Assembly: GCF_016790065.1 (NCBI RefSeq) | Contig: NZ_JAEUPY010000711.1 | Location: 1 to 34,476, forward strand | From: Steroidobacter sp. | Lineage (GTDB): Bacteria; Pseudomonadota; Gammaproteobacteria; Steroidobacterales; Steroidobacteraceae | Length of the DNA: 34,476 bases | Direction: 5' to 3' | Notes under the pieces: generated by a model | Told to the model about the DNA's origin: nothing | The model's database searches: none | Seen by the model: the letters and a program-made list of their open reading frames with translations, nothing else | Shown here: positions 1 through 8,526 of the stretch, in pieces | Layout of the letters: the number at the start of each line of letters is the position of its first letter | Numbering within the stretch: position 1 is the first letter of the stretch | Translations under genes and position numbers: made by a program

Positions 1-482
1 TGTTTCATTCCGACATGCGCGGCATGTATCGCATGTTCAATAAGGACACGAGTGGCGGCGTGCGCAGCTTCAACGACTTTTCGTACGAGCGTTTCCAGAA
101 CGCCGGCGAGTTGCGCGACGTCTATCGATTACAAATGAAAGAGGCGGCGCATCTGGGCTTCTCGGATTTCACGCTGTTCATGCGACGGCCGGTGCGCGAC
201 GGCATGTTGGGCACGACGCCCACCGAGGTGATGATCGGTGCGCAGAACGATTTCGTGCGCGGCTTCTTCGACAAGTATGTGCAGGGCCTCGCCAACGACT
301 TTCCGAAGAGCGAGTTCGAAAAGTATCGCGACTGGGCGTTGCCCTATGACAATCAGGCGGTGCGCGATTGGTGGCTGGCCAAGTCGGACGCCGAGCGCGA
401 GCAATGGCAAAGTCAGATCGACGAATTGAAACAGCGCGTGTCGTATCCGACGCCGGCCGCGGCGCCAGTTACTGTCGAGTGA
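1..482 (+). CDS. Unrecognised protein, 3' end only
   Basis: The reading frame is open from base 3 to the TGA at 480-482, with no stop and no clear ribosome site near the first ATG codons (15, 24). The gene therefore most likely begins before the window, and only its C-terminal part of about 160 residues is seen. The protein is soluble, rich in aromatic and charged residues (several F, Y and W pairs), and ends in a low-complexity PTPAAAPVTVE tail. I see no membrane segment, signal peptide or catalytic motif that I can name. Its last 14 bases overlap the end of the convergent histidine phosphatase gene, so the two transcripts must overlap at their 3' ends. Coding potential looks real, with steady codon use and little competition from other frames. 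The function is unknown. Confidence 0.7.
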   Translation, partial: FHSDMRGMYRMFNKDTSGGVRSFNDFSYERFQNAGELRDVYRLQMKEAAHLGFSDFTLFMRRPVRDGMLGTTPTEVMIGAQNDFVRGFFDKYVQGLANDFPKSEFEKYRDWALPYDNQAVRDWWLAKSDAEREQWQSQIDELKQRVSYPTPAAAPVTVE

Positions 483-1050
483 GTACCAGCGTATCGGCCT
501 GACGGCCCAACTCGACCAAGCGCAGTCGACCTTTGTCGTTACTTACCACCGTCACTGACGCATGGTCGGGACGGAAGCACACCACTTGATCGCTTTTCTG
601 CGCGGCGCCGACGGCGACGTTGATGGCGACGAAGTGAGTACAGATCACGCAGTCGTGTTGAATGCCGAGTAACGATTCGGTCAGCGCGCGCCGCCATTGC
701 AAATAATCGATGGAACCCGGCGGCGCATTTTTATGAAGTTGCTGCCAGGTGCCGCGCATCGACGCGTTCAACCAATCGTGACGTTCAGCCAGCCCGATGG
801 GCGGCGATGGAATTTCAGCGACCGACGGCATCGGCTCGGCGTGGCTGAACCACATTTGCGCCAGTGGCTGCGCGGTTTCGACACAGCGACGCATCGGGCT
901 GGTGTAGAGCGGCAGCCGCGACAACGAGCCGGCGAGGTTTTCGGCGGTGGCGCGGGCTTGCGTAAAACCGGTGGCATCCAAGCCCGGATCGGGGTCTTCG
1001 CCCCAGGACGCGGCGGGCTTGGCGTGGCGAACCAAGTACAAACGTGGCAT
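469..1050 (-). CDS. Histidine phosphatase family protein (SixA/PhoE-like)
   Basis: A 193-residue cytoplasmic protein of the phosphoglycerate-mutase/histidine phosphatase superfamily. The N-terminal LYLVRHAKP (R8, H9) is the phospho-accepting RHG-type motif, here RHA as in the SixA-like branch. The segment LYTSPMRRCVETAQPL is the usual second conserved region, and the later CVICTHFVAIN supplies the second catalytic histidine. The substrate cannot be told from sequence; known family members act on small phosphoesters or phosphohistidine proteins. It is the last gene of a leftward unit after bactofilin and the zinc-ribbon protein, 14 bases behind the latter. Its 3' end overlaps the convergent upstream gene by 14 bases. 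The family call is firm and the biological role open. Confidence 0.88.
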   Translation of the reverse strand: MPRLYLVRHAKPAASWGEDPDPGLDATGFTQARATAENLAGSLSRLPLYTSPMRRCVETAQPLAQMWFSHAEPMPSVAEIPSPPIGLAERHDWLNASMRGTWQQLHKNAPPGSIDYLQWRRALTESLLGIQHDCVICTHFVAINVAVGAAQKSDQVVCFRPDHASVTVVSNDKGRLRLVELGRQADTLVLTRQ

Positions 1051-1064
1051 GGCGCCAGTTTGCG

Positions 1065-1424
1065 CTATTTCTCCGGTGGCTTGAACACATCCACCGAGAC
1101 TGTGACGGTGCGCCCTTCATTGGCGCCGAGCGCGCCGACGCCTACCACCTGGCGGGACACTTCCTCACCGCGGTCGTTACGCACCGAAATGACGACGGAA
1201 TATTCCCAAGGGTCGCCTTCCGGCGGATGTCGGAATGCACCTTCCACCCGCAACGCTGAGAACGTCGCCTGCGCTCGCCGCTCGACCGCGGCCTTGGGAT
1301 CGAAGCGCAGGTGATGCTGACAGGCCGGGCAGATGCTCGCGCTTTCGAGAATGGTCGACTTGCAGTGAGGGCAGATGCGCGTCTTGCCCGCTGCAGCCGA
1401 CCTTCCCGTACTCATCACGGGCAT
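1065..1424 (-). CDS. Zinc-ribbon protein of unknown function
   Basis: A small protein of about 119 residues with a Cys4 zinc-ribbon near its N-terminus: a CPHC knuckle, then CPAC eleven residues later, followed by HHLRFDP. The C-terminal two thirds (from about residue 40) is a predicted beta-rich region, with EYSVVISVRNDRGEE and GRTVTVSVDVF looking like strands of a small sandwich. The frame is open back to 1454, but that would overlap the preceding bactofilin gene. ATG at 1424 or 1415 fits better, though neither has a strong ribosome site, so the start is uncertain by three codons. The gene lies 5 bases behind bactofilin and 14 before the phosphatase, so co-transcription is likely. A structural or cytoskeleton-associated role beside bactofilin is conceivable but unsupported. 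Confidence 0.75.
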   Translation of the reverse strand: MPVMSTGRSAAAGKTRICPHCKSTILESASICPACQHHLRFDPKAAVERRAQATFSALRVEGAFRHPPEGDPWEYSVVISVRNDRGEEVSRQVVGVGALGANEGRTVTVSVDVFKPPEK

Positions 1425-1429
1425 CGGGG

Positions 1430-1900
1430 TTACTTGCCGCCCTTGTCTTCCCAACCGAATTCGGCGCGGCCGCGCATCCGCGAGCCGGCGGCGACGGTGA
1501 GCGAACCGGCCTTCAGGTCGCCGTTCAGCACGCCGGTTTGTAACAACTCGACGCGGGTGGCCGCATCGATGTTGCCTTCCAGCTCGCCGCCGACGACTAC
1601 GGTGTTGGCGCGCACGCTGCCAGTGATCTTGGCGCCTTGCTCGATGGTCAGGTTGCCCTGCACGTGCACGTCGCCTTTGAAGTTACCGGCGACGCGGACA
1701 TTGCCGGTGCCTTCGATCTTGCCTTCGATGGTCAGGCCGGCGGCCAGCACTGATTCCTTGGCCTCGCCGGCAGCCGCGGGCCGGGCAGCGGCTGGTGCGG
1801 GGGCGCGAGTGTCGACGGCGGCGACTGGAGCCACGGCTTTTTCCGGGGCCGGTTCGGGGGTGTTCTGTTCCCTGCCGTACTGATCTTTCCACAACGCCAT
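1430..1900 (-). CDS. Bactofilin (polymer-forming cytoskeletal protein)
   Basis: A 156-residue bactofilin (DUF583/PF04519). Bactofilins self-assemble without nucleotide into membrane-associated filaments that position cell-wall enzymes, polar proteins or appendages. An Ala/Pro-rich disordered N-terminus (about residues 1-50) precedes the beta-helix core. In the core, short strands repeat with glycine turns: [44 protein letters not shown] and [14 protein letters not shown]. The frame runs open to 1948, but I choose ATG 1900 because GAGGAG sits 7 bases upstream. No membrane segment is visible, as is usual for the family. It heads a leftward unit with the zinc-ribbon and phosphatase genes, and is divergent from the molybdenum hydroxylase operon across 255 bases. 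Family assignment is confident; the cellular process served is unknown. Confidence 0.93.
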   Translation of the reverse strand: MALWKDQYGREQNTPEPAPEKAVAPVAAVDTRAPAPAAARPAAAGEAKESVLAAGLTIEGKIEGTGNVRVAGNFKGDVHVQGNLTIEQGAKITGSVRANTVVVGGELEGNIDAATRVELLQTGVLNGDLKAGSLTVAAGSRMRGRAEFGWEDKGGK

Positions 1901-2113
1901 GTCGGCACTCCTCACGTTGAACGAGCTGCGGTTAATTACACAGGCCACGAAAGGGTGTCAAACATTCCGACACGAGCCGTCGCGCCCGAACGACACACCG
2001 GGCTTGAGCGTCCTGCATGCCCGGTGTCCAGCCTGGCTGTTCGTTCAGCCGCGCTGTTCAGTTGCGGTTTTTGCATCGCACGACTACGGAGTGTGAAATT
2101 GTTCTCGCGGGCC

Positions 2114-2119
2114 TATATT
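2114..2119 (+). promoter_or_regulatory. Possible -10 element upstream of the hydroxylase operon
   Basis: TATATT matches TATAAT at five of six positions and lies 36 bases before the ATG of the 2Fe-2S subunit gene. That would give a leader of about 30 bases containing the GAGGGG ribosome site. No good -35 hexamer is present at 16-18 bases, so an activator may be needed. The rest of the 255-base divergent region (1901-2155) shows no clear repeat or further promoter to my eye. Confidence 0.3.
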
Positions 2120-2155
2120 CCGCTCCACAACTCTAAGCCGGTGAGGGGTTTTGCA

Positions 2156-2635
2156 ATGATTAAGCTCACGGTCAATGGTCAACCACGTGAAGTGGAGGTC
2201 TCGGGGGAGACGCCACTGCTTTGGGTGTTGCGCGACACGCTGGGACTGACGGGCACCAAGTTTGGTTGTGGCATGTCGCTGTGCGGGGCTTGCACAGTTC
2301 ATATCGACGGCGCGCCAGCGCGCGCTTGTATTACGCCGGTGGAAAGCGTTGCCGGTAAAACCATCACTACTATCGAAGGTCTGTCGACGGACCGCAGCCA
2401 TCCGGTGCAGCAGGCCTGGATGGAAATCGATGTGCCTCAATGCGGCTACTGCCAGTCCGGACAAATCATGTCCGCGGTGGCCTTGCTGAAACAAAATCCC
2501 AAGCCCAGCGATGCGGACATCGACGCCGCCATGGCGGGCAACATTTGTCGTTGCGGTACCTACCCACGCATTCGTAAGGCGATTCATCGCGCGGCCTCGC
2601 TGGCCGGCGGTCAGACCGGCCGGGAGGGTGGCTGA
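2156..2635 (+). CDS. iorA: 2Fe-2S subunit of a molybdenum hydroxylase (isoquinoline 1-oxidoreductase alpha type)
   Basis: A 159-residue small subunit that carries electrons from the molybdenum centre of the partner protein. The N-terminal plant-ferredoxin-like domain binds one 2Fe-2S cluster through C38, C43, C46 and C58. The C-terminal all-helical domain binds the second through C96, C99, C131 and C133 (CGYC and CRC). This is the standard layout of the xanthine dehydrogenase/aldehyde oxidase small subunit; its two-gene pairing with a Tat-exported large subunit, with no FAD subunit, is typical of IorAB-type enzymes. The frame is open from 1955, but ATG 2156 is chosen because the domain begins there and GAGGGG lies upstream. 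The stop is one base from the ATG of the large subunit, so translation is probably coupled. The true substrate is not known; an N-heterocycle or aldehyde is plausible. Confidence 0.93.
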   Translation: MIKLTVNGQPREVEVSGETPLLWVLRDTLGLTGTKFGCGMSLCGACTVHIDGAPARACITPVESVAGKTITTIEGLSTDRSHPVQQAWMEIDVPQCGYCQSGQIMSAVALLKQNPKPSDADIDAAMAGNICRCGTYPRIRKAIHRAASLAGGQTGREGG

Positions 2636-2636
2636 C

Positions 2637-4802
2637 ATGGCAACTTCATCTCGTTCCATGCAAGGCGAGTTGTCTCGCCGCGGTTTCCTCAAATCCACCG
2701 CGTCGGTGGCCGGCGGCTTGGTAATCGCTTGTTACATTCCCGGCTGTAGCAAACCGGAAGAAGCGGTCAAACAACTCGGCCCGCCCAAGCTGGTCAAGGC
2801 CAATGCGTTTTTGCAGATCGGCACCGACGGCTCCATCACCATGTTTTGTGACAAGTCGGAAATGGGCCAGGGCGTGTACACCGCGCTGCCGACGCTGATC
2901 GCCGAAGAGTTGGGCGTGGCGCCGACCACGATCAAAGTTGAATTCGCACCGCCGGGCGCCGACTACGTAAACAAGTTGCTGGGCGCGCAAGCCACTGGTG
3001 GCAGCACAAGCGTGCGCGAAGCTTGGGACAAGTTGCGCATGGCTGGCGCTGAAGCGCGCACTCGATTGATCGCTGCTGCTGCCAAGGAGTGGAGCGCTCC
3101 GCCGCAGTCGTGCTCGGTCGCCGATGGCTATGTGGTGTTCACCAGTCGTCGCAAATCGTTCGGTGAGTTGGCTGAAGCCGCAGCAGCGTTGCCACCGCCG
3201 GAGAATGTGCAAGTCAAAGGGCGCAACGACTTCAAATACATCGGCAAGACCATGCAGCGCCTGGACACGCCGTCGAAGGTCGATGGCAGTGCGCAGTTCG
3301 GCATCGATGTGAAATTGCCGGGCATGTTGTACGCCGCGTTGGCGCAACCGCCGGAGTTGCAAGGCACGGTGAAGAGTTTCAATTCCGACCAAGCCAAGGC
3401 CATGCCGGGCGTGCGTGAGGTGTTGCAAACATCGTCGGGTGTCGCAGTGGTCGCCGACTCGTGGTGGCAAGCGAAGACGGCACGCGATGCTTTGCAGATC
3501 GAATGGAATCCTGGGCCGACGGCCAAGCTGAACAACGCGGCTATCGCTGCCGGCTTGAAGACGGCGTCCAGCGGCAAGGGTTTGGATGTGCGTAAGGAAG
3601 GCGACGCCGACGCGGGTTGGAAGGCGAACAAGCGGCGCGTCGAGGCGGTTTATGAATTGCCCATGCTCGCGCATGCGACGTTAGAGCCGCAGAACTGCAC
3701 GGTCGAATTTCGCGAGGATGGCTGTCATGTGTATGCGCCGACTCAGGTGCAACAGATGGCGCAAGGCGCGGCGGCGAAGGCAGCTGGATTGCCGCCTGAG
3801 AAAGTGTTCGTACACACGACGTTTCTGGGTGGCGGGTTCGGTCGGCGGTTGGATGTGGACTTCATTCCTGCAGCGGTGGAGTGCGCCAAGGCACTGAACA
3901 AACCGGTGAAGGTGTTGTGGACACGTGAGGACGATACGACGCATGACAAGTATCGGCCGCCGGCGCGCAACTCGTTGTCCGGTGCGTTCGATGCGAACGG
4001 CAAGTTGGATACTGTGAAAGTGCATTTGGTCGCACCTTCCATCACCGCGCGCTGGGCGCCGGGCGCCGTGCCACAAGGAACGCCGGATCCGTTCGCGGTC
4101 GAGGCGGCACATAACTTTCCGTATGACGTGCCGAATTTATATATCGATTATTTGCAGCACGAAGTGGGTTTGGACGTTGGCTATTGGCGGTCCGTCAGTC
4201 ATGCGCTGAACTGTTTCACCGTCGAGAGTTTCATGGATGAGTTGGCGACGGAGGCGGGCATGGACCCGGTCGAGTTCCGGCGCTCGCTGCTCAGCAAACA
4301 ACCGCGTTGGTTGTCGGTGCTCGATGCGGCGGCTCACAAAGCGAACTGGGGTCGACCGCCGCAGGGTCGTTTTCAGGGTGTCGCTTTGATGTCGGGGTAT
4401 GACACTTATCTCGCACAGGTCGCGGAGATTTCGTTGGAGGGCGACAAGCTCAAGGTCCACCGCATCGTGTGTGCGATCGACTGCGGGCAGATGGTCAATC
4501 CTGGCATCGTGCACGCTCAGGCTGAGGGCAGCATCGTGTTTGGGTTAACCGCGGCGCTGTTCAGCGAGATCAACGTGGTGAATGGCAGAGTGCAGGAGGA
4601 GAACTTCGATAAGTATCGGCTGCTGCGGATGAATGAGGCGCCGTCTATCGAGATTCATGTGCTGTCTAGCGATGAGAAGCCCGGTGGCATGGGTGAGCCT
4701 GCCACTGCGCTGGTCGCCCCGGCGGTTTGTAATGCGATTTATGCGGCGACCAAGAAGCGGCTGCGGAAGCTGCCGATCGTCAAACAGGGGTTTGTGGTCT
4801 GA
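2637..4802 (+). CDS. iorB: Molybdopterin-binding subunit of a molybdenum hydroxylase (isoquinoline 1-oxidoreductase beta type)
   Basis: A 721-residue catalytic subunit that hydroxylates its substrate at a molybdenum-cytosine-dinucleotide centre with water as the oxygen donor. The N-terminus has a twin-arginine signal, SRRGFLK (R14, R15), followed by a hydrophobic stretch, so the folded complex is probably exported through Tat with its small partner. Recognisable family segments are FCDKSEMGQGVYT near residue 80, FLGGGFGRRLDVDF near 395, and GGMGEPATA near the end, where E687 matches the catalytic glutamate. The frame is open from 2511 in an overlap with the preceding gene; ATG 2637 is chosen because GGGAGGG lies upstream and the Tat signal begins there. 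The gene ends before a 12-bp hairpin shared with convergent dsdA. No cofactor-insertion chaperone (XdhC type) is present in this window, so maturation genes must lie elsewhere. Confidence 0.93.
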   Translation: MATSSRSMQGELSRRGFLKSTASVAGGLVIACYIPGCSKPEEAVKQLGPPKLVKANAFLQIGTDGSITMFCDKSEMGQGVYTALPTLIAEELGVAPTTIKVEFAPPGADYVNKLLGAQATGGSTSVREAWDKLRMAGAEARTRLIAAAAKEWSAPPQSCSVADGYVVFTSRRKSFGELAEAAAALPPPENVQVKGRNDFKYIGKTMQRLDTPSKVDGSAQFGIDVKLPGMLYAALAQPPELQGTVKSFNSDQAKAMPGVREVLQTSSGVAVVADSWWQAKTARDALQIEWNPGPTAKLNNAAIAAGLKTASSGKGLDVRKEGDADAGWKANKRRVEAVYELPMLAHATLEPQNCTVEFREDGCHVYAPTQVQQMAQGAAAKAAGLPPEKVFVHTTFLGGGFGRRLDVDFIPAAVECAKALNKPVKVLWTREDDTTHDKYRPPARNSLSGAFDANGKLDTVKVHLVAPSITARWAPGAVPQGTPDPFAVEAAHNFPYDVPNLYIDYLQHEVGLDVGYWRSVSHALNCFTVESFMDELATEAGMDPVEFRRSLLSKQPRWLSVLDAAAHKANWGRPPQGRFQGVALMSGYDTYLAQVAEISLEGDKLKVHRIVCAIDCGQMVNPGIVHAQAEGSIVFGLTAALFSEINVVNGRVQEENFDKYRLLRMNEAPSIEIHVLSSDEKPGGMGEPATALVAPAVCNAIYAATKKRLRKLPIVKQGFVV

Positions 4803-4806
4803 TCGA

Positions 4807-4835
4807 AGGAGGCGCCGGTGGTCCCGGCGCCTCCT
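4807..4835. terminator. Bidirectional hairpin between the hydroxylase operon and dsdA
   Basis: A perfect 12-bp inverted repeat (AGGAGGCGCCGG at 4807-4818, its complement at 4824-4835) with a 5-base loop fills the gap between two convergent genes that stop at 4802 and 4844. Neither side has a long T run, so it is an imperfect intrinsic terminator, but position and symmetry fit termination in both directions. Confidence 0.75.
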
Positions 4836-4843
4836 GCCCTGTC

Positions 4844-6145
4844 TTATTCGTTAGCGGTCAAAGCCACGCCGCGGGCGAGCATCGCTTGATACTGTTCGTC
4901 CGGCACCATGCTGCCGCCGGTCGTCCACATGAGGTGGGTTGCGTTAGCGACTTCCGGTGCGGGCACCGTCCAGATGTGCTGAAGCGCGCCCGGGAAGCCG
5001 GCGGCAGCCGAAGGCTCCAACCGCAGGCCTTCTTCGCGCTGAGCGCGAGCCACCCAGCGAAACATTTCGTCGTCGGCGACGGTGAAAGCGCCTTTCACAT
5101 GTTCGCCAACCGCAGCAACAACCAACTCCGACGCACGACCGACAGCAAGCCCGTCCGCCTCAGTGCGATTGTCCAAGCCGATGTCATACACCGATGCTTC
5201 CGGCGGCAGCTGAGACATCAAGCGCATCAGCATGCAGGCCGACGCAGTCGGCTCGGCGAAGAAGCCCCAAACGTTATCGCCGAACACAGCTCGCAAGCCG
5301 AACAGCACGCCGCCGGGAGCGCCACCGACGCCGCAGGGCAAATACACACACAGCGGCTTCTTGGCGCTGACTTCGATGCCGGCCTTCTTCAGCTGCTCGG
5401 CCACTCGCAAGCCAGCGACTGAATAGCCAAGGAACAACTCGAGCGACTGCTCATCGTCGACGAAGTGAGCGTTGTCGGCGGCGGCCGCTTCGGAGCGGGC
5501 GGCGGCGACGGCGCTGGTGTAGTCGGCAGCGTGTTCGACCACGATGGCGCCCAGCTTGCGGAGCCGATCTTTCTTCCAGGTCTTGGCGTCGCTGGACATG
5601 TGAACCGTGGTCTCGAAGCCGAGCGCGCGGCCCATGGTGCCGACGGCGAAGCCGAGGTTGCCGGTGCTGGCGACCAGCAAACGATAGCGAGCGAACTTCT
5701 CACGAGCCAGAGGCGATGCGAGCTTCGAGTAATCGTCGTCATGACCGCTGATGATCTTCTCGGCCAGCGCGACGCGCTCGGCGAGGCACAGCACTTCATA
5801 GATGCCGCCGCGAGCTTTGATGCTGCCGGCGACCGGCAACGCATGATCGGCTTTCACGAAGATGCGGCTGCTGGCATCGCGATGCTCTTCGGGCAAGTAA
5901 CGAGCAGCGAGCTTGGGTACGGGAATCAGCGGCGATTCGATGATGCCGTCGGTGACTTGATCGGGAAACAACGCCTTGAGCAGCGGTGCGAAACGTTCCC
6001 AGCGGGCGCGTGCGTCTTCGATGTCGCGCAGGCCGATGCTCGGCGGAGTTTCATGGGGAATGGGACGGCCGCTGTTCAACCAAAAGGTCGGCTCGCCGCG
6101 CGACAGTCGATTCCAGGTCCAGGTATCCGCGTTGATTTCAGTCAC
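4844..6145 (-). CDS. dsdA: D-serine dehydratase (D-serine ammonia-lyase)
   Basis: A 433-residue PLP enzyme that converts D-serine to pyruvate and ammonia, used to detoxify or feed on D-serine. The PLP lysine is K110 in GSIKARGG, and the phosphate-binding glycine loop is PCGVGGAPGG near residue 271. The sequence EPTFWLNSGR near the N-terminus and TGGSMVPDEQY near the C-terminus are typical of DsdA. Length is close to the enterobacterial enzyme. The start is GTG at 6145; I see no convincing ribosome site before it and no in-frame ATG close by, so the start is moderately sure. No dsdC regulator or dsdX transporter adjoins it, unlike in enterobacteria. A perfect 10-bp palindrome at 6204-6226 lies about 60 bases upstream and could be an operator or the terminator of the gene before it. 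Confidence 0.93.
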   Translation of the reverse strand: MTEINADTWTWNRLSRGEPTFWLNSGRPIPHETPPSIGLRDIEDARARWERFAPLLKALFPDQVTDGIIESPLIPVPKLAARYLPEEHRDASSRIFVKADHALPVAGSIKARGGIYEVLCLAERVALAEKIISGHDDDYSKLASPLAREKFARYRLLVASTGNLGFAVGTMGRALGFETTVHMSSDAKTWKKDRLRKLGAIVVEHAADYTSAVAAARSEAAAADNAHFVDDEQSLELFLGYSVAGLRVAEQLKKAGIEVSAKKPLCVYLPCGVGGAPGGVLFGLRAVFGDNVWGFFAEPTASACMLMRLMSQLPPEASVYDIGLDNRTEADGLAVGRASELVVAAVGEHVKGAFTVADDEMFRWVARAQREEGLRLEPSAAAGFPGALQHIWTVPAPEVANATHLMWTTGGSMVPDEQYQAMLARGVALTANE

Positions 6146-6203
6146 GATGTAGGCCCGCGTAAGTGGGCGCGCATCATAACAATGCAGCGCTGGCGCAGTC
6201 CTG

Positions 6204-6226
6204 GCACAGATAGGTGCTATCTGTGC
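6204..6226. repeat. Perfect 10-bp palindrome between ybdD and dsdA
   Basis: GCACAGATAG (6204-6213) and its exact complement (6217-6226) flank GTG. Read leftward it forms a hairpin 7 bases after the ybdD-like stop, but no T run follows, so it is a weak intrinsic terminator. It also sits 59-81 bases before the dsdA start, where an operator could be. Both uses are possible. Confidence 0.5.
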
Positions 6227-6233
6227 AATTCAG

Positions 6234-6422
6234 TCAGCAACAGCGCGACACTCCGGTCCATTTGCTCTGTTGCTGTTGTAGATAAAACGCCCGACGGCTC
6301 AACGGCGAGCAGTCGCCGTGAGCCTGGGCATGATGAGTCAGGTACTTGTCGTACGCGTCATCGGTGGCGAGCGTGCGGACCAGGTGCCAGCTCGAGCGCA
6401 GCAGCTGTTTCAGTCGTTGCAT
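6234..6422 (-). CDS. ybdD: YbdD/YjiX family small protein, partner of CstA
   Basis: A 62-residue protein of the YbdD/YjiX family (DUF466). Family members are nearly always encoded directly behind CstA-type carriers and, in enterobacteria, are needed for pyruvate uptake by these systems. The conserved core is seen in DDAYDKYLTHHAQAHGDCSPLS, split here as the DAYDKYL block and the AHGDCSPLSRRAFY block, and the protein ends in the hallmark GVSRCC cysteine pair. The ATG at 6422 lies 2 bases after the cstA stop, so translation is likely coupled. The internal GDC cysteine is encoded by an ordinary TGC codon. No transmembrane helix is visible. The family call is confident even though the protein is short. 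Confidence 0.9.
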   Translation of the reverse strand: MQRLKQLLRSSWHLVRTLATDDAYDKYLTHHAQAHGDCSPLSRRAFYLQQQQSKWTGVSRCC

Positions 6423-6424
6423 GC

Positions 6425-8473
6425 TCAAGCCGCCTCCGCGCTGGCCTTGACGTAAGGAGCCTCCGAGTTCGGAGGCACGGGCTGACCCCGCATCACTCGC
6501 AAGCTTACGCGCAGCATGTCGGCGATGACCACCCATAGAATTGCCGACAACAACACCGCCAGCACCGCATCGAGCCGCTGATTGAAGATCAATTGCGGCG
6601 CGACCGCGGCCTGCGCGGCGGGCAAGGTGCCGGCGGCGAGCTTGGCTGCCATTTGATCGGCAGCGGCGAGGAAGCCGATGCGCGGATCGGCCGACACTAC
6701 TTTTTCCCAAGTTGCGGTGGTGGTCACGATGGCCAGCCACACCAGTGGCGCACCGGTCACCCAGGCATAACGCGCTTTGCCTTGCTTGATCAGGATGCCG
6801 GTGGCCACGCACAGCGCAATGCCGGCCAGCAGCTGATTGGCGATGCCGAACAGCGGCCACAGAATGTTGATGCCGCCGTTGGGATCGACCACGCCGATGT
6901 ACAAGAAGTAACCCCAGCCGGCGACCACCAGGGCGCTGGAAATCAGCACCGACGGATACCACGAGGTTTCGCCGAACGGCTTCCATACATGGGCCAATGC
7001 ATCCTGGAGCATGAAGCGGCCGACGCGGGTGCCGGCATCGAGCGTGGTCAGGATGAACACCGCTTCGAACATGATGGCGAAGTGATACCAGATGGCCAGC
7101 ATGCTCTGGCCGAAGGCGCTGGAGAAAATGCTGGCCATGCCCACCGCCAGCGACGGGGCGCCGCCGGTGCGTGCGAACAAGGTCGACTCGCCCATTTCCT
7201 TGGCAAGGAATGACATTTGTTCGACGGTCACCGGGAAGCCCCAGCTCGAGATGGTGGCGACTGCGGCTTCGGCGGTGGCGCCGACCACGCCGGGGGCGCT
7301 GTTGATGGCGAAGTACACACCGGGTTGCAGCAGGGTGGCGGCGATCATGGCCATGATGGCCACGCCCGACTCCAGCATCATGCTGCCGTAACCGATCAGT
7401 CGCACGTCGCCTTCATTGCCGATCAGCTTGGGCGTGGTGCCGCTGGAGACCAGCGCATGGAAGCCGGAAATGGCGCCGCAGGCGATGGTGATGAACACGA
7501 ACGGAAACAGCGCGCCGCCGAAGATGGGACCGCTGCCGTCGATGAACTGTGTGACCGCCGGCATATGAATTTCCGGCCGCATCAGGATCACGGCGAAGGC
7601 CAGCAGCAACACGGTGCCGAGTTTCAGGAACGTGGACAGGTAATCGCGCGGCGCGAGCAGCAGCCACACCGGCAGCACGGCGGCGATGAAGCCGTAAGCG
7701 ATCACGAACCAAGCCAGCGGTTTGCCTTCGAGGTTGAACAGCTCGCGCAGCGCCGGATGCGAATCCACCCAGCCGCCGCCGACCACTGCGAACAACAGCA
7801 GTGCCAGGCCGATCAGCGAACCTTCCAGCACGCGGCCCGGCCGGATGTTACGTAGATAGACGCCGACCAGCACCGCGATGGGGATGGTGGCGAACACGGT
7901 CGCGGTGGCCCAGGGGCTGTGTTTCATGGCATTGACCACGACCAGGCCGAGCACCGCGATCAGGATGATCATGATGGTCAGCGTGCCGAGCATGGCCGCG
8001 AAACCGCCGACCGGTCCGAGTTCGTCGCGCGCCATCTGGCCCAGGCTGCGGCCATTGCGACGCGTGGACAGGAACAGGATGGTCATATCCTGAACACAGC
8101 CGCCGAGCACGCCGCCCACCAGAATCCATAAGGTGCCAGGCAGGTAACCGAATTGGGCGGCGAGGGTCGGGCCGATCAGTGGGCCGGGGCCGGCGATGGC
8201 GGCGAAGTGATGGCCGAACACGATCCAGCGATGGGTCGGCACGAAGTCGCGGCCGTTATTCAGCCGGATCGCCGGCGTGGCGCGCGTCGGATCGACGCTC
8301 AATACTTTGGCGGCCACCCACGCACTGTAAAAACGATAGCCGAGGCTGTAGATACACAGCGCGGCCACCACGATCCACATGGCATTGATGGTTTCGCCGC
8401 GATGGAGCGCGATACCGCCGACTGCATAGGCGCCGATCAGCGCCACCAGAATCCAAAACGCTTTGTTTATCAT
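6425..8473 (-). CDS. cstA: CstA family carbon starvation protein (peptide/pyruvate carrier)
   Basis: A 682-residue polytopic inner-membrane protein of the CstA family. Relatives in enterobacteria (CstA, BtsT/YjiY) take up peptides and/or pyruvate during carbon limitation. The highly conserved N-terminal half is clear: [20 protein letters not shown] near residue 75, [20 protein letters not shown] just after, and later [14 protein letters not shown]. Many hydrophobic segments follow, with a hydrophilic loop near residues 580-640 and a short charged C-terminus. Length agrees with the family. ATG 8473 has only a weak ribosome site but begins exactly where family members do. It forms a two-gene unit with the ybdD-like gene. 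Whether the substrate is pyruvate, peptides or both cannot be read from sequence; the acetate island elsewhere in this window makes small-carboxylate scavenging a reasonable theme. Confidence 0.95.
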   Translation of the reverse strand: MINKAFWILVALIGAYAVGGIALHRGETINAMWIVVAALCIYSLGYRFYSAWVAAKVLSVDPTRATPAIRLNNGRDFVPTHRWIVFGHHFAAIAGPGPLIGPTLAAQFGYLPGTLWILVGGVLGGCVQDMTILFLSTRRNGRSLGQMARDELGPVGGFAAMLGTLTIMIILIAVLGLVVVNAMKHSPWATATVFATIPIAVLVGVYLRNIRPGRVLEGSLIGLALLLFAVVGGGWVDSHPALRELFNLEGKPLAWFVIAYGFIAAVLPVWLLLAPRDYLSTFLKLGTVLLLAFAVILMRPEIHMPAVTQFIDGSGPIFGGALFPFVFITIACGAISGFHALVSSGTTPKLIGNEGDVRLIGYGSMMLESGVAIMAMIAATLLQPGVYFAINSAPGVVGATAEAAVATISSWGFPVTVEQMSFLAKEMGESTLFARTGGAPSLAVGMASIFSSAFGQSMLAIWYHFAIMFEAVFILTTLDAGTRVGRFMLQDALAHVWKPFGETSWYPSVLISSALVVAGWGYFLYIGVVDPNGGINILWPLFGIANQLLAGIALCVATGILIKQGKARYAWVTGAPLVWLAIVTTTATWEKVVSADPRIGFLAAADQMAAKLAAGTLPAAQAAVAPQLIFNQRLDAVLAVLLSAILWVVIADMLRVSLRVMRGQPVPPNSEAPYVKASAEAA

Positions 8474-8526
8474 GCTATCGCACGCCCCCGTTCAATCGTG
8501 CGGCGGCATGGTAGCGTCAGCGCAGC

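Noticed and set aside
1955..2155. Upstream extension of the 2Fe-2S subunit
   Set aside because: It has no family similarity; ATG 2156 has a ribosome site and starts directly at the ferredoxin domain.
5465..6538. A 357-codon open frame opposite dsdA and ybdD
   Set aside because: It is antisense to dsdA over most of its length and crosses the intergenic palindrome and the ybdD gene. Its composition is Gly/Ala/Arg-rich with no recognisable domain.
8479..8502. CGCACG/CGTGCG hairpin between cstA and the exported phosphatase gene
   Set aside because: A 6-bp stem with a 12-base loop and no T run is too weak to support a terminator.
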